64,000 nt of DNA, taken from positions 613,785 through 677,784 of the forward strand of contig NZ_KZ319367.1 of the NCBI RefSeq assembly GCF_002744715.1. The letters are read 5' to 3'. Each line of letters begins with the position of its first letter. Position 1 is the first letter of the stretch. Positions 9,466-17,258 of this stretch are shown here, one piece after another. The notes beneath the pieces are model-generated. The model saw only the letters and a list, made by a program, of their open reading frames with translations. It searched no databases and had not been told where the DNA came from. Source of the stretch: Marinobacter profundi (GTDB taxonomy: Bacteria; Pseudomonadota; Gammaproteobacteria; Pseudomonadales; Oleiphilaceae). The position numbers were made by a program, and so were the translations under genes.

Positions 9466-9547
9466 GCCAGTTACTTCACAGTGTAGAGACTGTGCGCCCA
9501 CCCCCCCCTGGACCGGGGTAAGTCCACAGTGTTTTTCCCAGGTCCAT
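9466..9547. other. Convergent intergenic spacer with short dyads
   Basis: This spacer between the patatin and recombinase genes holds a 6-bp hairpin, CACAGT (9477-9482) with ACTGTG (9489-9494), an 8-base C-run (9501-9508), and a TGGAC/GTCCA dyad (9510-9526) followed within a few bases by five T (9532-9536). CACAGTGT occurs twice (9477-9484 and 9525-9532). The second dyad plus T-run could terminate the patatin transcript. Confidence 0.3.
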
Positions 9548-10816
9548 TCAAACCAAGCGTCTCCGACCCTCGGTTCGGCGCCGTGTCTGTTCTGAGTTCA
9601 CGTAAACCGATTCGGTGAAAGTCGCATTGGCATGCCCGAGTTCTTCGCTAATGTGACGAATATCCCCTCCAGCTTCAATCGCCTGGCTGGCCCCGGTATG
9701 CCGGAGATAGTGAGTCTCTGACCGAATCGCCAGCATCTGTTTGGCTTCATCGGTAAATCCCTCCCGCTCCATTCGGTCTGCCGCGGCCACCATGGCCTGC
9801 TCATAGATCCGCTGAACCTGTCGTTTGCCGATGGCATCCCCCTTATTGGACGGCAGAATTGGAATTGATTCGCCGGGAACGGGCAGGGGGGATGGCAGTC
9901 CGAGGTGGACACGCCACCGTTTCAAGTAGCCCAGATAGGCGTCGGGTAACGTGACCTGGCGGGTTTTGTCGCCCTTACCGAAAACCGAATAGACCCAATA
10001 GGGCTCGCCATCCACGACCGTGCGCCGGAAATCACCAAAGGTCGGGGTCCGCATCTGGCTCCGGTCCACCGGTCGTGGGGCCAACTCACTGACCCTCAGG
10101 AAGAGGCTTTTCATCGTCACTATGACGAAAAGATGCCGTTCGAATTTCGCATTCTCACTTGCCAGTTCCGTCAGGGTTTCCAACAGGTACGACCATTGCC
10201 AGTCCGTGAGCCGGCGCACCTCCGCATCACGGTCCTGATTAAGGCTTGGCTTGGCATTGCGATCCCGTTTGCGAACATCAAGCAAGGGATTTCGCTGCAA
10301 GTAGTCCCGGTTTACCAGATACTTGAAGAACGTCTGCAGGGCGGTCCGGCTGGCATTCAGACTGGCCTGCGACACAGAGTAGGGGCCTTGAGCGTTTTTT
10401 GAGCGCTGCGCCATCGGCCGCCAGGCCGGGTTTGAACGTCGGAGGTCATCCTGATCGACAAATGCAGGATAGATTCCTGGGGAGACCCAGGCGGCCGGCG
10501 GGGTCTTGAGAAAGGTGAAATAACTGCTCACCGTATCGGTATCAACCTGGGAAAGCTGACGTCTCGCGATCAGCCAGAGGTAGTTCAGAAACCTCTGAAC
10601 TTCGCTTCGAAATCGATTATAGGTGCCTGATACGTCGCTATATTTCACCAGGAACCGTTGGGTAACAAGGTAGTCTTGCTGAACAGAATCCTGATCCAGC
10701 GGCAGGGCGGCCAACGCAGCCCGCAAATCCGGATACAGCGCCAGTTCTGCCTGTTCGTGAATGAGTTCGGCTGTATCGAACAGCGGAAAACCGGAAAATC
10801 TGGCTTTTGAGTTCAT
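9548..10816 (-). CDS. Tyrosine recombinase / site-specific integrase
   Basis: A 422-residue site-specific recombinase. The catalytic set of tyrosine recombinases is visible: Arg in FLRVSELA (about 240), Lys in FGKGDKTRQV, HxxR in THYLRHTG (about 370), His in ELGHANATF and the nucleophile Tyr in TESVYVNSEQ (about 403). The N-terminal half (about 60-185) fits a SAM-like core-binding domain. Length exceeds XerC/D (about 300), resembling element-borne integrases. No excisionase, relaxase or phage gene is nearby, so it stands alone. Upstream (10879-10908) lies an 11-bp perfect inverted repeat with an 8-bp spacer that may be its site or operator. Confidence 0.9.
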   Translation of the reverse strand: MNSKARFSGFPLFDTAELIHEQAELALYPDLRAALAALPLDQDSVQQDYLVTQRFLVKYSDVSGTYNRFRSEVQRFLNYLWLIARRQLSQVDTDTVSSYFTFLKTPPAAWVSPGIYPAFVDQDDLRRSNPAWRPMAQRSKNAQGPYSVSQASLNASRTALQTFFKYLVNRDYLQRNPLLDVRKRDRNAKPSLNQDRDAEVRRLTDWQWSYLLETLTELASENAKFERHLFVIVTMKSLFLRVSELAPRPVDRSQMRTPTFGDFRRTVVDGEPYWVYSVFGKGDKTRQVTLPDAYLGYLKRWRVHLGLPSPLPVPGESIPILPSNKGDAIGKRQVQRIYEQAMVAAADRMEREGFTDEAKQMLAIRSETHYLRHTGASQAIEAGGDIRHISEELGHANATFTESVYVNSEQTRRRTEGRRRLV

Positions 10817-10878
10817 GGAGGGGTTCTGTCTTTGTGGTCTGTCAGTTCAGGGTAATGCAATAGTGCTAATAGCCACGA

Positions 10879-10908
10879 AATGTCCAATACTCCCAAATAT
10901 TGGACATT
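10879..10908. repeat. Perfect 11-bp inverted repeat with 8-bp spacer
   Basis: Arm AATGTCCAATA (10879-10889), spacer CTCCCAAA (10890-10897), arm TATTGGACATT (10898-10908). The arms are exact reverse complements and the spacer is asymmetric. It starts 63 bases upstream of the recombinase ATG. The geometry is close to lox/FRT-type core sites (13-8-13) and to dif (11-6-11), but an autoregulatory operator would look the same. I noticed no second copy in the window. Confidence 0.7.
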
Positions 10909-10936
10909 GCTTATATCGTCTTTAAATCAGTATGTT

Positions 10937-10980
10937 ACCCTAATTATGCCTGCCCGTAATTCATCCTGACCCTAATTGTG
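10937..10980. repeat. Iteron-like short direct repeats
   Basis: ACCCTAATTATG (10937-10948) and ACCCTAATTGTG (10969-10980) match at 11 of 12 positions; a weaker relative, CCCGTAATTC (10953-10962), sits between, so the CCC triplets fall about 15 and 17 bases apart. They lie just beyond the inverted repeat, where integrase arm-binding sites or operator repeats could be. Short AT-rich repeats can arise by chance. Confidence 0.35.
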
Positions 10981-11539
10981 ACCCTGGATGCATAATCCTG
11001 AGCGCTGCTGATGGCAATTCAAGTGCGTGCTATTCCGGCACAGGACTCTCTGAACATATGACAGCCAGTTTGCGCCACGAATCCACACCCGCGACCCTTC
11101 ATACGTCTCGATCGCGCAATACCGATATACCACCGGAAGCGACTGAGGATTTTCAGAGTGGGTGTTGGCACAAACAATAAACCATGGACACCGGCGAGCG
11201 TGAAGCAGAACGGCCAACTTCCGTTGGCAATGGATCTGCGATATGTCGGCGCTCGCTTGAACGATGTAAATCGGGGATGAAGTTCTGGGTCAGGTCTGAG
11301 ATTGTTCCTGTGCAAGATTCCTGTTGGAGCACGATCACTCAAAACTCCGGACCAGGCTCACACGGTTCCCAGATAGCGTGGATTCTTCGGCTCTGTTTTC
11401 GATTCAATGGATCAGGCACTCCTGGATCGGTTAACGGCCATCCCGGGCGATGGGGTGCAGCTAGATGTGCCGCGCAGGTACAGCTGCGAGATGCTCGAAT
11501 GCGGTTCCCTTATCCCAGGGCGCCCAATGCTGTACTGCG

Positions 11540-11555
11540 CATAATGTATATTATG
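11540..11555. promoter_or_regulatory. 16-bp dyad upstream of the LuxR pair
   Basis: CATAAT (11540-11545), spacer GTAT, ATTATG (11550-11555): a perfect 6-bp inverted repeat in an AT-rich stretch about 240 bases before the first LuxR gene. It could be an operator, or simply part of a promoter, since it includes TATATT. Confidence 0.3.
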
Positions 11556-11792
11556 TTAAATGCCGTATTCACCAACGAATGTCAAAGAGGATTTCCGGTA
11601 AACGAAAGCAGCGCAGAAGAATTGTATTTGCGGAAGGTTTTACGGTTTTTAACGTTTTTTGGTTCCGGAATTTACTAACCTGTTGAGCAAGAAAAGGATG
11701 CACCGTGACAGTTGATAAAAAACAATAACGTTTATGTCTCACGCCCGCCAGTAACAGCATGCAGCTGCCGGAGACACAAGGATCCCGCTATC

Positions 11793-12977
11793 GTGACCTA
11801 TCCGGACGTTCCCATATCACCAAACTCCACCCCGGAAACTTCCTTGCCTTTTCCCTCTCTGGAGGGCGAAACATTGCTGGCGTACAACACGCTCGTCAGC
11901 ACTCTATATCGCTGCCTGCATGACAATGCCGGTTTCCAGCCGTTCTTCGATAGCTTCCAGCAGCACTTCAAGGCACTTCAGGGTGGTATTCTGGGGCTCT
12001 CCACCAACCCCCTGCGAATGGTTTATGGTTGGACGTTTGGTTACCCGGAAGGCTTCGAAGAGTGGTACATCAACAGTGATCTGCCGGAACGGGATGAAGC
12101 TCTGACCCGATACGTCCAGCTTCCGCCTCGCCAGTTTGATAGTTTTTTGCGTGGCGACACCAGTCGCACAATTCTCGATATTCTGGGCCCGGAAAGCAGG
12201 GCCTGGGCCGAGCAAGTGGGAATGGGTGACAGTGCTGGCATGCTGGTTACCCGGAAGAGCGGCACCAACGTGGTTTTCATGGCAAATCGACACAAGGAAT
12301 TCGGCCCCTACTCTGCCGACGAGCTGCTGCAGATGAACCTGCTGGCCCCCCATATTGAAAATGCCGTTGCTTTGCATATGAAGCTTTACGAGACGCGCAG
12401 CGATAACCAAAGCCTGGCGATGGCACTCAATCATGTGAAGAAACCGATAATTGTATTCAACGCGCTGGGCAATATTGCCCAGGTAAACGATGCAGCCCTG
12501 ACTCTGCTGGACAAAAGCAAGGGGTTGTCCATTTCCGGCAACCAGCAGCTGCAAAGTGCTGACAGCCGAATCACGCGCAAGCTCCAGGACGCCATCACCA
12601 CTTGTATCGTCCACTCCCATAAGGGCTTGCTCTCGCCGCAGACGGTATTTGCCATCAGCCGCGGTGAACGTATTGCTGTGTGTCTGACACCCCTGATTGC
12701 CGAGAGTGCGGAAAATAACGGGGTTCTGGCTGAATTGTTCGGTTTTGACGCCTCGCTGGATCCGGATCTGCCGCGACTACAGAGGCTGTTCCAGTGCACT
12801 CCGGCTGAAGCCGCCGTCGCCGCGGATCTGACCGAGGGATTGAGTGCCACTGAGATCGCCGATCGAAAGCAGATTTCTATCCATACTGCCCGCCAACACA
12901 TCAAGAACCTACTGGCGAAAAACGGTTATCGCAAGCAGACCGAACTGGTGTCAAAGCTGGTAAGGGCCTTGGGGTAA
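11793..12977 (+). CDS. LuxR-type HTH transcriptional regulator (first of pair)
   Basis: A 394-residue regulator. The C-terminal 65 residues form a LuxR/FixJ-type helix-turn-helix: CTPAEAAVAADLTEGLSATE, then IADRKQISIHTARQHIKNLL with the conserved Thr-Ala-Arg-x-His recognition helix. The N-terminal 300 residues look like an uncharacterised sensor with a PAS-like segment (about 230-300: KKPIIVFNALGNIAQVNDAA). No receiver or acyl-homoserine-lactone domain is evident. A TTG at 11712 would give a longer frame; I prefer the GTG at 11793, with AAGGA at 11778-11782. Its neighbour 8 bases downstream is a paralogue. Confidence 0.85.
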   Translation: MTYPDVPISPNSTPETSLPFPSLEGETLLAYNTLVSTLYRCLHDNAGFQPFFDSFQQHFKALQGGILGLSTNPLRMVYGWTFGYPEGFEEWYINSDLPERDEALTRYVQLPPRQFDSFLRGDTSRTILDILGPESRAWAEQVGMGDSAGMLVTRKSGTNVVFMANRHKEFGPYSADELLQMNLLAPHIENAVALHMKLYETRSDNQSLAMALNHVKKPIIVFNALGNIAQVNDAALTLLDKSKGLSISGNQQLQSADSRITRKLQDAITTCIVHSHKGLLSPQTVFAISRGERIAVCLTPLIAESAENNGVLAELFGFDASLDPDLPRLQRLFQCTPAEAAVAADLTEGLSATEIADRKQISIHTARQHIKNLLAKNGYRKQTELVSKLVRALG

Positions 12978-12985
12978 AGAAAACG

Positions 12986-14095
12986 ATGACACTGGAACTG
13001 CAAAATGAGCACTCCCTGATTCAGTCCCTGTATGGTGCCTTGACCGATCGGGAAGGTTTTCACGGATTTCTGGAAAAACTGATTGGCACAGTTAACGGCT
13101 GTGCTGCTCAGTTGCTGGTTGTGCGCAAGCACCCCTTGCAGATGGATCACCTTTGGTATCACGGACTCTCCGATGAGTTCCTGGGCTGGTACCTGGAAAA
13201 CAACATGATTGCCCAGGATGTGGTCACCAATCACGCCATTAACCAGTCCCCCGGTCTGTTTCAGTCCGCCCTGCCATTGCTCCCGGATTTCCAGCCAGGC
13301 CAAGACTACTCGAGGTGGGAAAATGATCAGGATATGCTGGACTCCGCCTGGCTGGTCGTGGATAGCACCCCTACCCATACCTTCCTGTTGACCATCCAGC
13401 GTACGGTGGCTCAAGGGCCCTATCGGGAATCAGAGCTGCAATCCCTTAACCGTTTGGTGCCGCATATCCGACAGGCCGTTCTGCTTAACCGGCAACTGGA
13501 ATCACGAAGCAAAGCGGCTTCCTCGCTGGCTTCCGTGATAGAAGTACTGCCCGATGCCACCTTTGTACTCGACAGTCTTGCTAGCGTTTTGTATTCCAAC
13601 AAGACAGCCCGCAACCTGATTCAACGGGAACGCTGTTTGGGCATCCGTCATGATCGATTCAGCTTCGCAGAGAAAGACTTGCAGGCGGCTTTCTTCCGAA
13701 CATCTGCCCAGGTGGTTCGCTCCAGCATGGGCAAGGAAAGTTATTCTTCTGAAACTCTGTTTCTCAAGCGAGAGGGCCGTACTCCACTGATCTTTGTCAT
13801 ACGGCCGATTGAAAGCAGTGAGTTGCTGGCCGGGGGAGCTCTGGTCACCGTGTATGACCAGGAGAATCGCGCCCTCCCGAGTGCTGAGCACATCGCCGCT
13901 TATTTTTCGCTGACGCCCGCCGAGGCCCAGGTCTGCGAAAATCTCGTTGCAGGGATTGATCCCCAAGGATGTGCCGAACGGCTGGGACGCAGCGTTGCTA
14001 CAGTACGTTCGCAGATCAAACAGATCTTTCAGAAGACCGACTGTTCGCGACAAGGGGAGCTGATCAGCCGGATTCTGTCGGCTTTGTTACATTAG
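12986..14095 (+). CDS. LuxR-type HTH transcriptional regulator (second of pair)
   Basis: A 369-residue paralogue of the preceding gene, with the same layout: an N-terminal sensor (QSLYGALTDREGFHGFLEKL parallels the first protein's opening), a PAS-like middle (EVLPDATFVLDSLASVLYSN, about 185-205), and a LuxR-type HTH at the end (SLTPAEAQVCENLVAGIDPQ, then ERLGRSVATVRSQIKQIFQK). The two share the spacing WYxxNxxxxDxxxT(R/N) near residues 75-95. The tandem arrangement points to duplication and co-transcription. The stimulus and target genes are not readable from the sequence; the lipoprotein on the opposite strand is the nearest candidate. Confidence 0.85.
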   Translation: MTLELQNEHSLIQSLYGALTDREGFHGFLEKLIGTVNGCAAQLLVVRKHPLQMDHLWYHGLSDEFLGWYLENNMIAQDVVTNHAINQSPGLFQSALPLLPDFQPGQDYSRWENDQDMLDSAWLVVDSTPTHTFLLTIQRTVAQGPYRESELQSLNRLVPHIRQAVLLNRQLESRSKAASSLASVIEVLPDATFVLDSLASVLYSNKTARNLIQRERCLGIRHDRFSFAEKDLQAAFFRTSAQVVRSSMGKESYSSETLFLKREGRTPLIFVIRPIESSELLAGGALVTVYDQENRALPSAEHIAAYFSLTPAEAQVCENLVAGIDPQGCAERLGRSVATVRSQIKQIFQKTDCSRQGELISRILSALLH

Positions 14096-14117
14096 TGGTT
14101 ACGATAGGCAGAAAATA

Positions 14118-14149
14118 GGACTGGCGCACCCTTGTGGGCACGCCAGCCC
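14118..14149. terminator. Bidirectional terminator between LuxR and lipoprotein genes
   Basis: CTGGCG (14121-14126) pairs with CGCCAG (14141-14146), with an inner CCC/GGG stem and two further outer G-C pairs. Read on the minus strand the stem is followed by TCCTATTTTCT, so it best serves the lipoprotein transcript, while also sitting just after the second LuxR gene. Confidence 0.55.
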
Positions 14150-14175
14150 TGTCAACCATCAGAAATGGTCAGTGC

Positions 14176-15840
14176 TCATTGTTGTAGCGGCTTCAGCTCG
14201 CTGACATAAAAGCCAAGCAGGCTTTCGGTATCACCGTCGATGTGCCGGAAATCCACCAATGCCCATTCTTTACCGTCACGAGTCTTGATCGGGGCAAACA
14301 CCCAGTGCCCCGTAGAGAAATCGTCGGGATTAGTTTCTTCGTAAAGAAGCGTGCCGGTACCGGTATTTACCAACCAGAAATCGATAAGGGTAGACTCCTG
14401 GTCGTTCACATACAGGACAGAACCGGTGCCACCGGATTGCAGGGATACCTGAGCCGAATCGGCTTCACCCACCAGGTCAAACTCGAATTCCTTGCTCATT
14501 CCGTCAACAAAAACGTCACCGGTACGCTCGACAATAATCGTGCTCTTATTGCCTGCCAGGTCGCTTAGCTCCACATTGAAGCGACCAACCCGGCGAAAGG
14601 CAAATCTGTCCTCACCCGCCGGCGTGAACTGCAGATCTCCATAACCGGTCAGTTCGGTCGCAGCACTGAGCCCTCCGGTGCCGCTGCCATCGTAGAATCC
14701 GCCAGGACCGTCTGTTTCCTCTTCGATTCCGGTAACCAGGAAACTCCCATCGGCTAAACTGTAGGTGCCCCATTCGGAGGAAACCGCCACAAGATCGGTA
14801 CCTTCGTACACTGCGCCATTGGTGTTATGGGCGATCACGTAGTGGCTATCATCCAGAACGGTCAGCACGTTGAAACCATCCCCTTCTGCCAGATACCAGG
14901 CGCCAATATAGGGGTTGCCGGAGTTTTTGACGGCCTGGAAAGGCGTCGCCGCGCCCTCCTCGCTGGCAAAATGTAACTCGTCGCCCACCAGTTGCACGTT
15001 CTCCACGCAATCCCCGAGCCCAGGACAAAGCCCCCCTTCGCCACCTTCAGATTCGCCGATCACGGTGATATTCAGCGCCCCGGTTACCGGATCCCAGGTG
15101 TAGGTGCCCCACTCTGCCGTTGCCGCACCCTGATCATCATTGCCATATTTATGGGCAACGATGTAGTGGCCGCCGTCCAAAAAGGTCAGCACATTGATTT
15201 CTTCGCCATTCGGGCCCTGACCATTGCTGCTTTCACCGGCGGGTTCGACAAAGATCCAGCTTCCGCGCAGGTCGGCCTGCTGAGAAGCATAGAAATGGGA
15301 TTCGGCATCGTCCGCACTGATCAGCGTTTTGTTCGTAGCAATGGCCACCTCATCGGCAAACTGGGTTTCAAACGTGGCAGCGGGTTGATCCAATACCAGC
15401 ACGGCATTTTCCAGCGCCTGGTGGGTGCCATCGGTGATGGCAATGCCGTTATCCGGGTTGCCATCCTCGTCCAGACTTTGCAGCAACCGCAGGATATTGG
15501 TCAGCTGGTCTGCGGAACTTCCGCCATCCGTCATGTCAGCTGGTGTGATACGCCCGGTTGCGGGTACAGGCGGCAACGCAATACCCCCGATACTGAAGGT
15601 CACCGTTTCACCCTCAACGTACTCATATTCGCCCAGTGCGCTGGTGTACCCGCTCTGCGTTGCAGTTTGATATTGAATATTCGCGACTGCACTGTCGGTG
15701 AACACACCGGTTCTGGTGACTTCCGTGGGTGAAGGCGGGGTCGCCGGTTCGCCAGACGGCTCGTCAGAGGACGAGCCGCCACCACCACAGCCACTGAGTA
15801 CCACTGCCAGGGCCAGCGAACCGAATTTGAATGCTTTCAT
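14176..15840 (-). CDS. Lipoprotein with internal repeat
   Basis: A 554-residue predicted lipoprotein: short signal peptide, lipobox LSGC with Cys18, then a Gly/Ser-rich linker. Residues about 45-165 (VFTDSAVANIQYQTATQSGY, then a YVEGETVTFSIGG strand) resemble a segment common in marine gammaproteobacterial lipoproteins of unknown function. Two repeats follow: LRGSWIFVEP...NVLTFLDGGHYIVAHK...EWGTY (about 195-255) and YIGAWYLAEG...NVLTVLDDSHYVIAHN...EWGTY (about 310-370). The C-terminal 150 residues are beta-rich. GGAGG precedes the ATG. Function unknown; probably at the outer membrane. Confidence 0.75.
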   Translation of the reverse strand: MKAFKFGSLALAVVLSGCGGGGSSSDEPSGEPATPPSPTEVTRTGVFTDSAVANIQYQTATQSGYTSALGEYEYVEGETVTFSIGGIALPPVPATGRITPADMTDGGSSADQLTNILRLLQSLDEDGNPDNGIAITDGTHQALENAVLVLDQPAATFETQFADEVAIATNKTLISADDAESHFYASQQADLRGSWIFVEPAGESSNGQGPNGEEINVLTFLDGGHYIVAHKYGNDDQGAATAEWGTYTWDPVTGALNITVIGESEGGEGGLCPGLGDCVENVQLVGDELHFASEEGAATPFQAVKNSGNPYIGAWYLAEGDGFNVLTVLDDSHYVIAHNTNGAVYEGTDLVAVSSEWGTYSLADGSFLVTGIEEETDGPGGFYDGSGTGGLSAATELTGYGDLQFTPAGEDRFAFRRVGRFNVELSDLAGNKSTIIVERTGDVFVDGMSKEFEFDLVGEADSAQVSLQSGGTGSVLYVNDQESTLIDFWLVNTGTGTLLYEETNPDDFSTGHWVFAPIKTRDGKEWALVDFRHIDGDTESLLGFYVSELKPLQQ

Positions 15841-16109
15841 ATTTCCTCCAGATATCGAAACAATCGGAGGTAACAGGAGAATATTTTTTTATGCCCTCCG
15901 CATCCCCCAAATTGGGTATGCGGAAGGTTCCGGACACTTTCATTACTGTCCACGAATGCGGACATCCCTGTCCTGAAATTCGGACATCCATGTTCAGTCA
16001 GCTGGACAAACGACCCACGTTCAAATCGCTTTATCCGATAACATCATTAGCTTATCGACGTTTCTCAAGTCTGGCTCGAATTTTGAATGTTTGTGAGATG
16101 CAACTCCCG

Positions 16110-16125
16110 GGATTCTCCGGAATCC
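16110..16125 (+). promoter_or_regulatory. Leader hairpin with UNCG-type loop
   Basis: GGATTC (16110-16115) and GAATCC (16120-16125) pair around TCCG, which in RNA is a C(UCCG)G tetraloop, an unusually stable type. It lies 9 bases before a second hairpin. Confidence 0.4.
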
Positions 16126-16134
16126 GGAAGAGAG

Positions 16135-16157
16135 CAGCCCGCAAGGGCTGTTTGTTT
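16135..16157 (+). terminator. Attenuator-like hairpin with GNRA loop and T-rich tail
   Basis: CAGCCC (16135-16140), loop GCAA, GGGCTG (16145-16150), then TTTGTTT. This has the shape of a short intrinsic terminator, but it lies 32 bases before the start codon at 16190 with no gene upstream on this strand, so it may attenuate that gene or shape its leader. Confidence 0.45.
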
Positions 16158-16189
16158 CATCAAACTCCAATAACAACAAGGATCATTAC

Positions 16190-17155
16190 ATGCGCTTGCT
16201 CATGCTGAGTCTCTTCCTGTTAAGCCCGTTCTGTTTCGGTAAGACGGTCGTCATTATCGAAAGTTATCACAGTGACTATAAATGGGATGCGGACTACATC
16301 TCCGCCATCAGCTCGGTATTGGCGGAAGATCACGAGATCCATATTCTCGAGCTGGATACCAAGCGCCTGCCCAGATCTCAGTGGCCGGAAAAAGTGGCGG
16401 AGATACAGCAGGCGGTAACCGTGATCCAGCCAGATATTGCGATTCTCGGGGACGATAATGCGTTTTCGTTGATGGCCGGTGATCTTGTTGAACGGCAGGT
16501 TCCGGTGGTGTTTTTCGGGGTAAATGGCGGACCGCAACAACACCCGCTGCTGAACCACCCTCTGGTTACTGGCGTTCTGGAGCGCCCTTTCTTTGGGGAA
16601 AGTATCCGCCACTTGCGAAAAATTCTGCGGCCCAGCGAACGCTTCCTGGTGCTGATGGACGACTCTCCCACCATGCGCAACGCAGTCAGCGAATTTTTCG
16701 GGGAAGCACGGCAGGCGACACTCTACGGATCCCGACTGGACATCGTTCTGACCAACCAGAAGGACACCTGGTTACAGGCGGTATTCAGCGCTCACGAACG
16801 CTTCGATGCGGTCATCGTGGGCACCCACCACACCATCAGGGATGCTGCCGAGAACTATGTTTTGCCACAAGATCTGATGGCTCAGGCGTTCGCCCGGGCT
16901 CAAGTGCCTATTTTTTCGTTCTGGGATATTTTTATCGGCAAGGAGCAAGGGATTGGTGGTTTTACGGTATCCGCATATCAGGAAGGTCTTACCGCAGCCC
17001 GTTTGGCTTCGCTGATATTAAACGGCGTTAAACCGGACAGCATACCGCAGCTAAAATCCTTGAGCGGTCATTACGTGTACAGCACCAGTGGCATGAAACA
17101 TTGGAATCTGAAACTCTCCTCGCTGATTTCCAGCCAGTCGAGCTTTGTCGATTAA
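16190..17155 (+). CDS. ABC-type substrate-binding-like periplasmic protein
   Basis: A 321-residue exported protein with a short signal peptide (to about FCFGK, residue 17). The mature part has the two-lobe Rossmann pattern of periplasmic binding proteins of the ABC_sub_bind type: VVIIESYHSDYKWDADY, IQPDIAILGDDNAF, VPVVFFGVNGGP, then RFDAVIVGTHHTI and a hinge return at YQEGLTAARLASLILNGV. No permease or ATPase gene is beside it, so it may act as a sensor partner or serve a remote transporter. AAGGA lies 8 bases before the ATG. It has a structured leader. Ligand unknown. Confidence 0.75.
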   Translation: MRLLMLSLFLLSPFCFGKTVVIIESYHSDYKWDADYISAISSVLAEDHEIHILELDTKRLPRSQWPEKVAEIQQAVTVIQPDIAILGDDNAFSLMAGDLVERQVPVVFFGVNGGPQQHPLLNHPLVTGVLERPFFGESIRHLRKILRPSERFLVLMDDSPTMRNAVSEFFGEARQATLYGSRLDIVLTNQKDTWLQAVFSAHERFDAVIVGTHHTIRDAAENYVLPQDLMAQAFARAQVPIFSFWDIFIGKEQGIGGFTVSAYQEGLTAARLASLILNGVKPDSIPQLKSLSGHYVYSTSGMKHWNLKLSSLISSQSSFVD

Positions 17156-17258
17156 GGGCCCAACCATTGCGCCCGGGAGCAAGATTCGGATGGAAACCTG
17201 GTGCCGAGTGAGGTCTCATAGGGCTATCAGATAATCCATTGCTGACCGAAGATGAACC

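Larger units (their letters stand above)
10817..11792. other. Gene-free region of about 1 kb between recombinase and LuxR genes
   Basis: I see no convincing gene here: the short open frames have no recognisable domain and overlap each other. The region is more AT-rich than its surroundings, notably 10900-10950 and 11530-11720. It holds the 11-8-11 inverted repeat, a set of ACCCTAATT-like direct repeats, and a CATAAT/ATTATG dyad, listed separately. It must contain the promoters of both divergent genes. It may be the decayed remains of a mobile element. Confidence 0.5.
15841..16189. other. Divergent intergenic region with structured leader
   Basis: 349 bases between the lipoprotein gene and the substrate-binding protein gene. 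No gene is evident. The left part should hold the lipoprotein promoter. The right part carries two consecutive hairpins (16110-16125 and 16135-16157) that would be in the 5' leader of the substrate-binding protein mRNA. Confidence 0.5.

Noticed and set aside
11184..11678. Open frame of 164 codons in the region before the LuxR genes
   Set aside because: No domain, no ribosome site, erratic composition; treated as intergenic.
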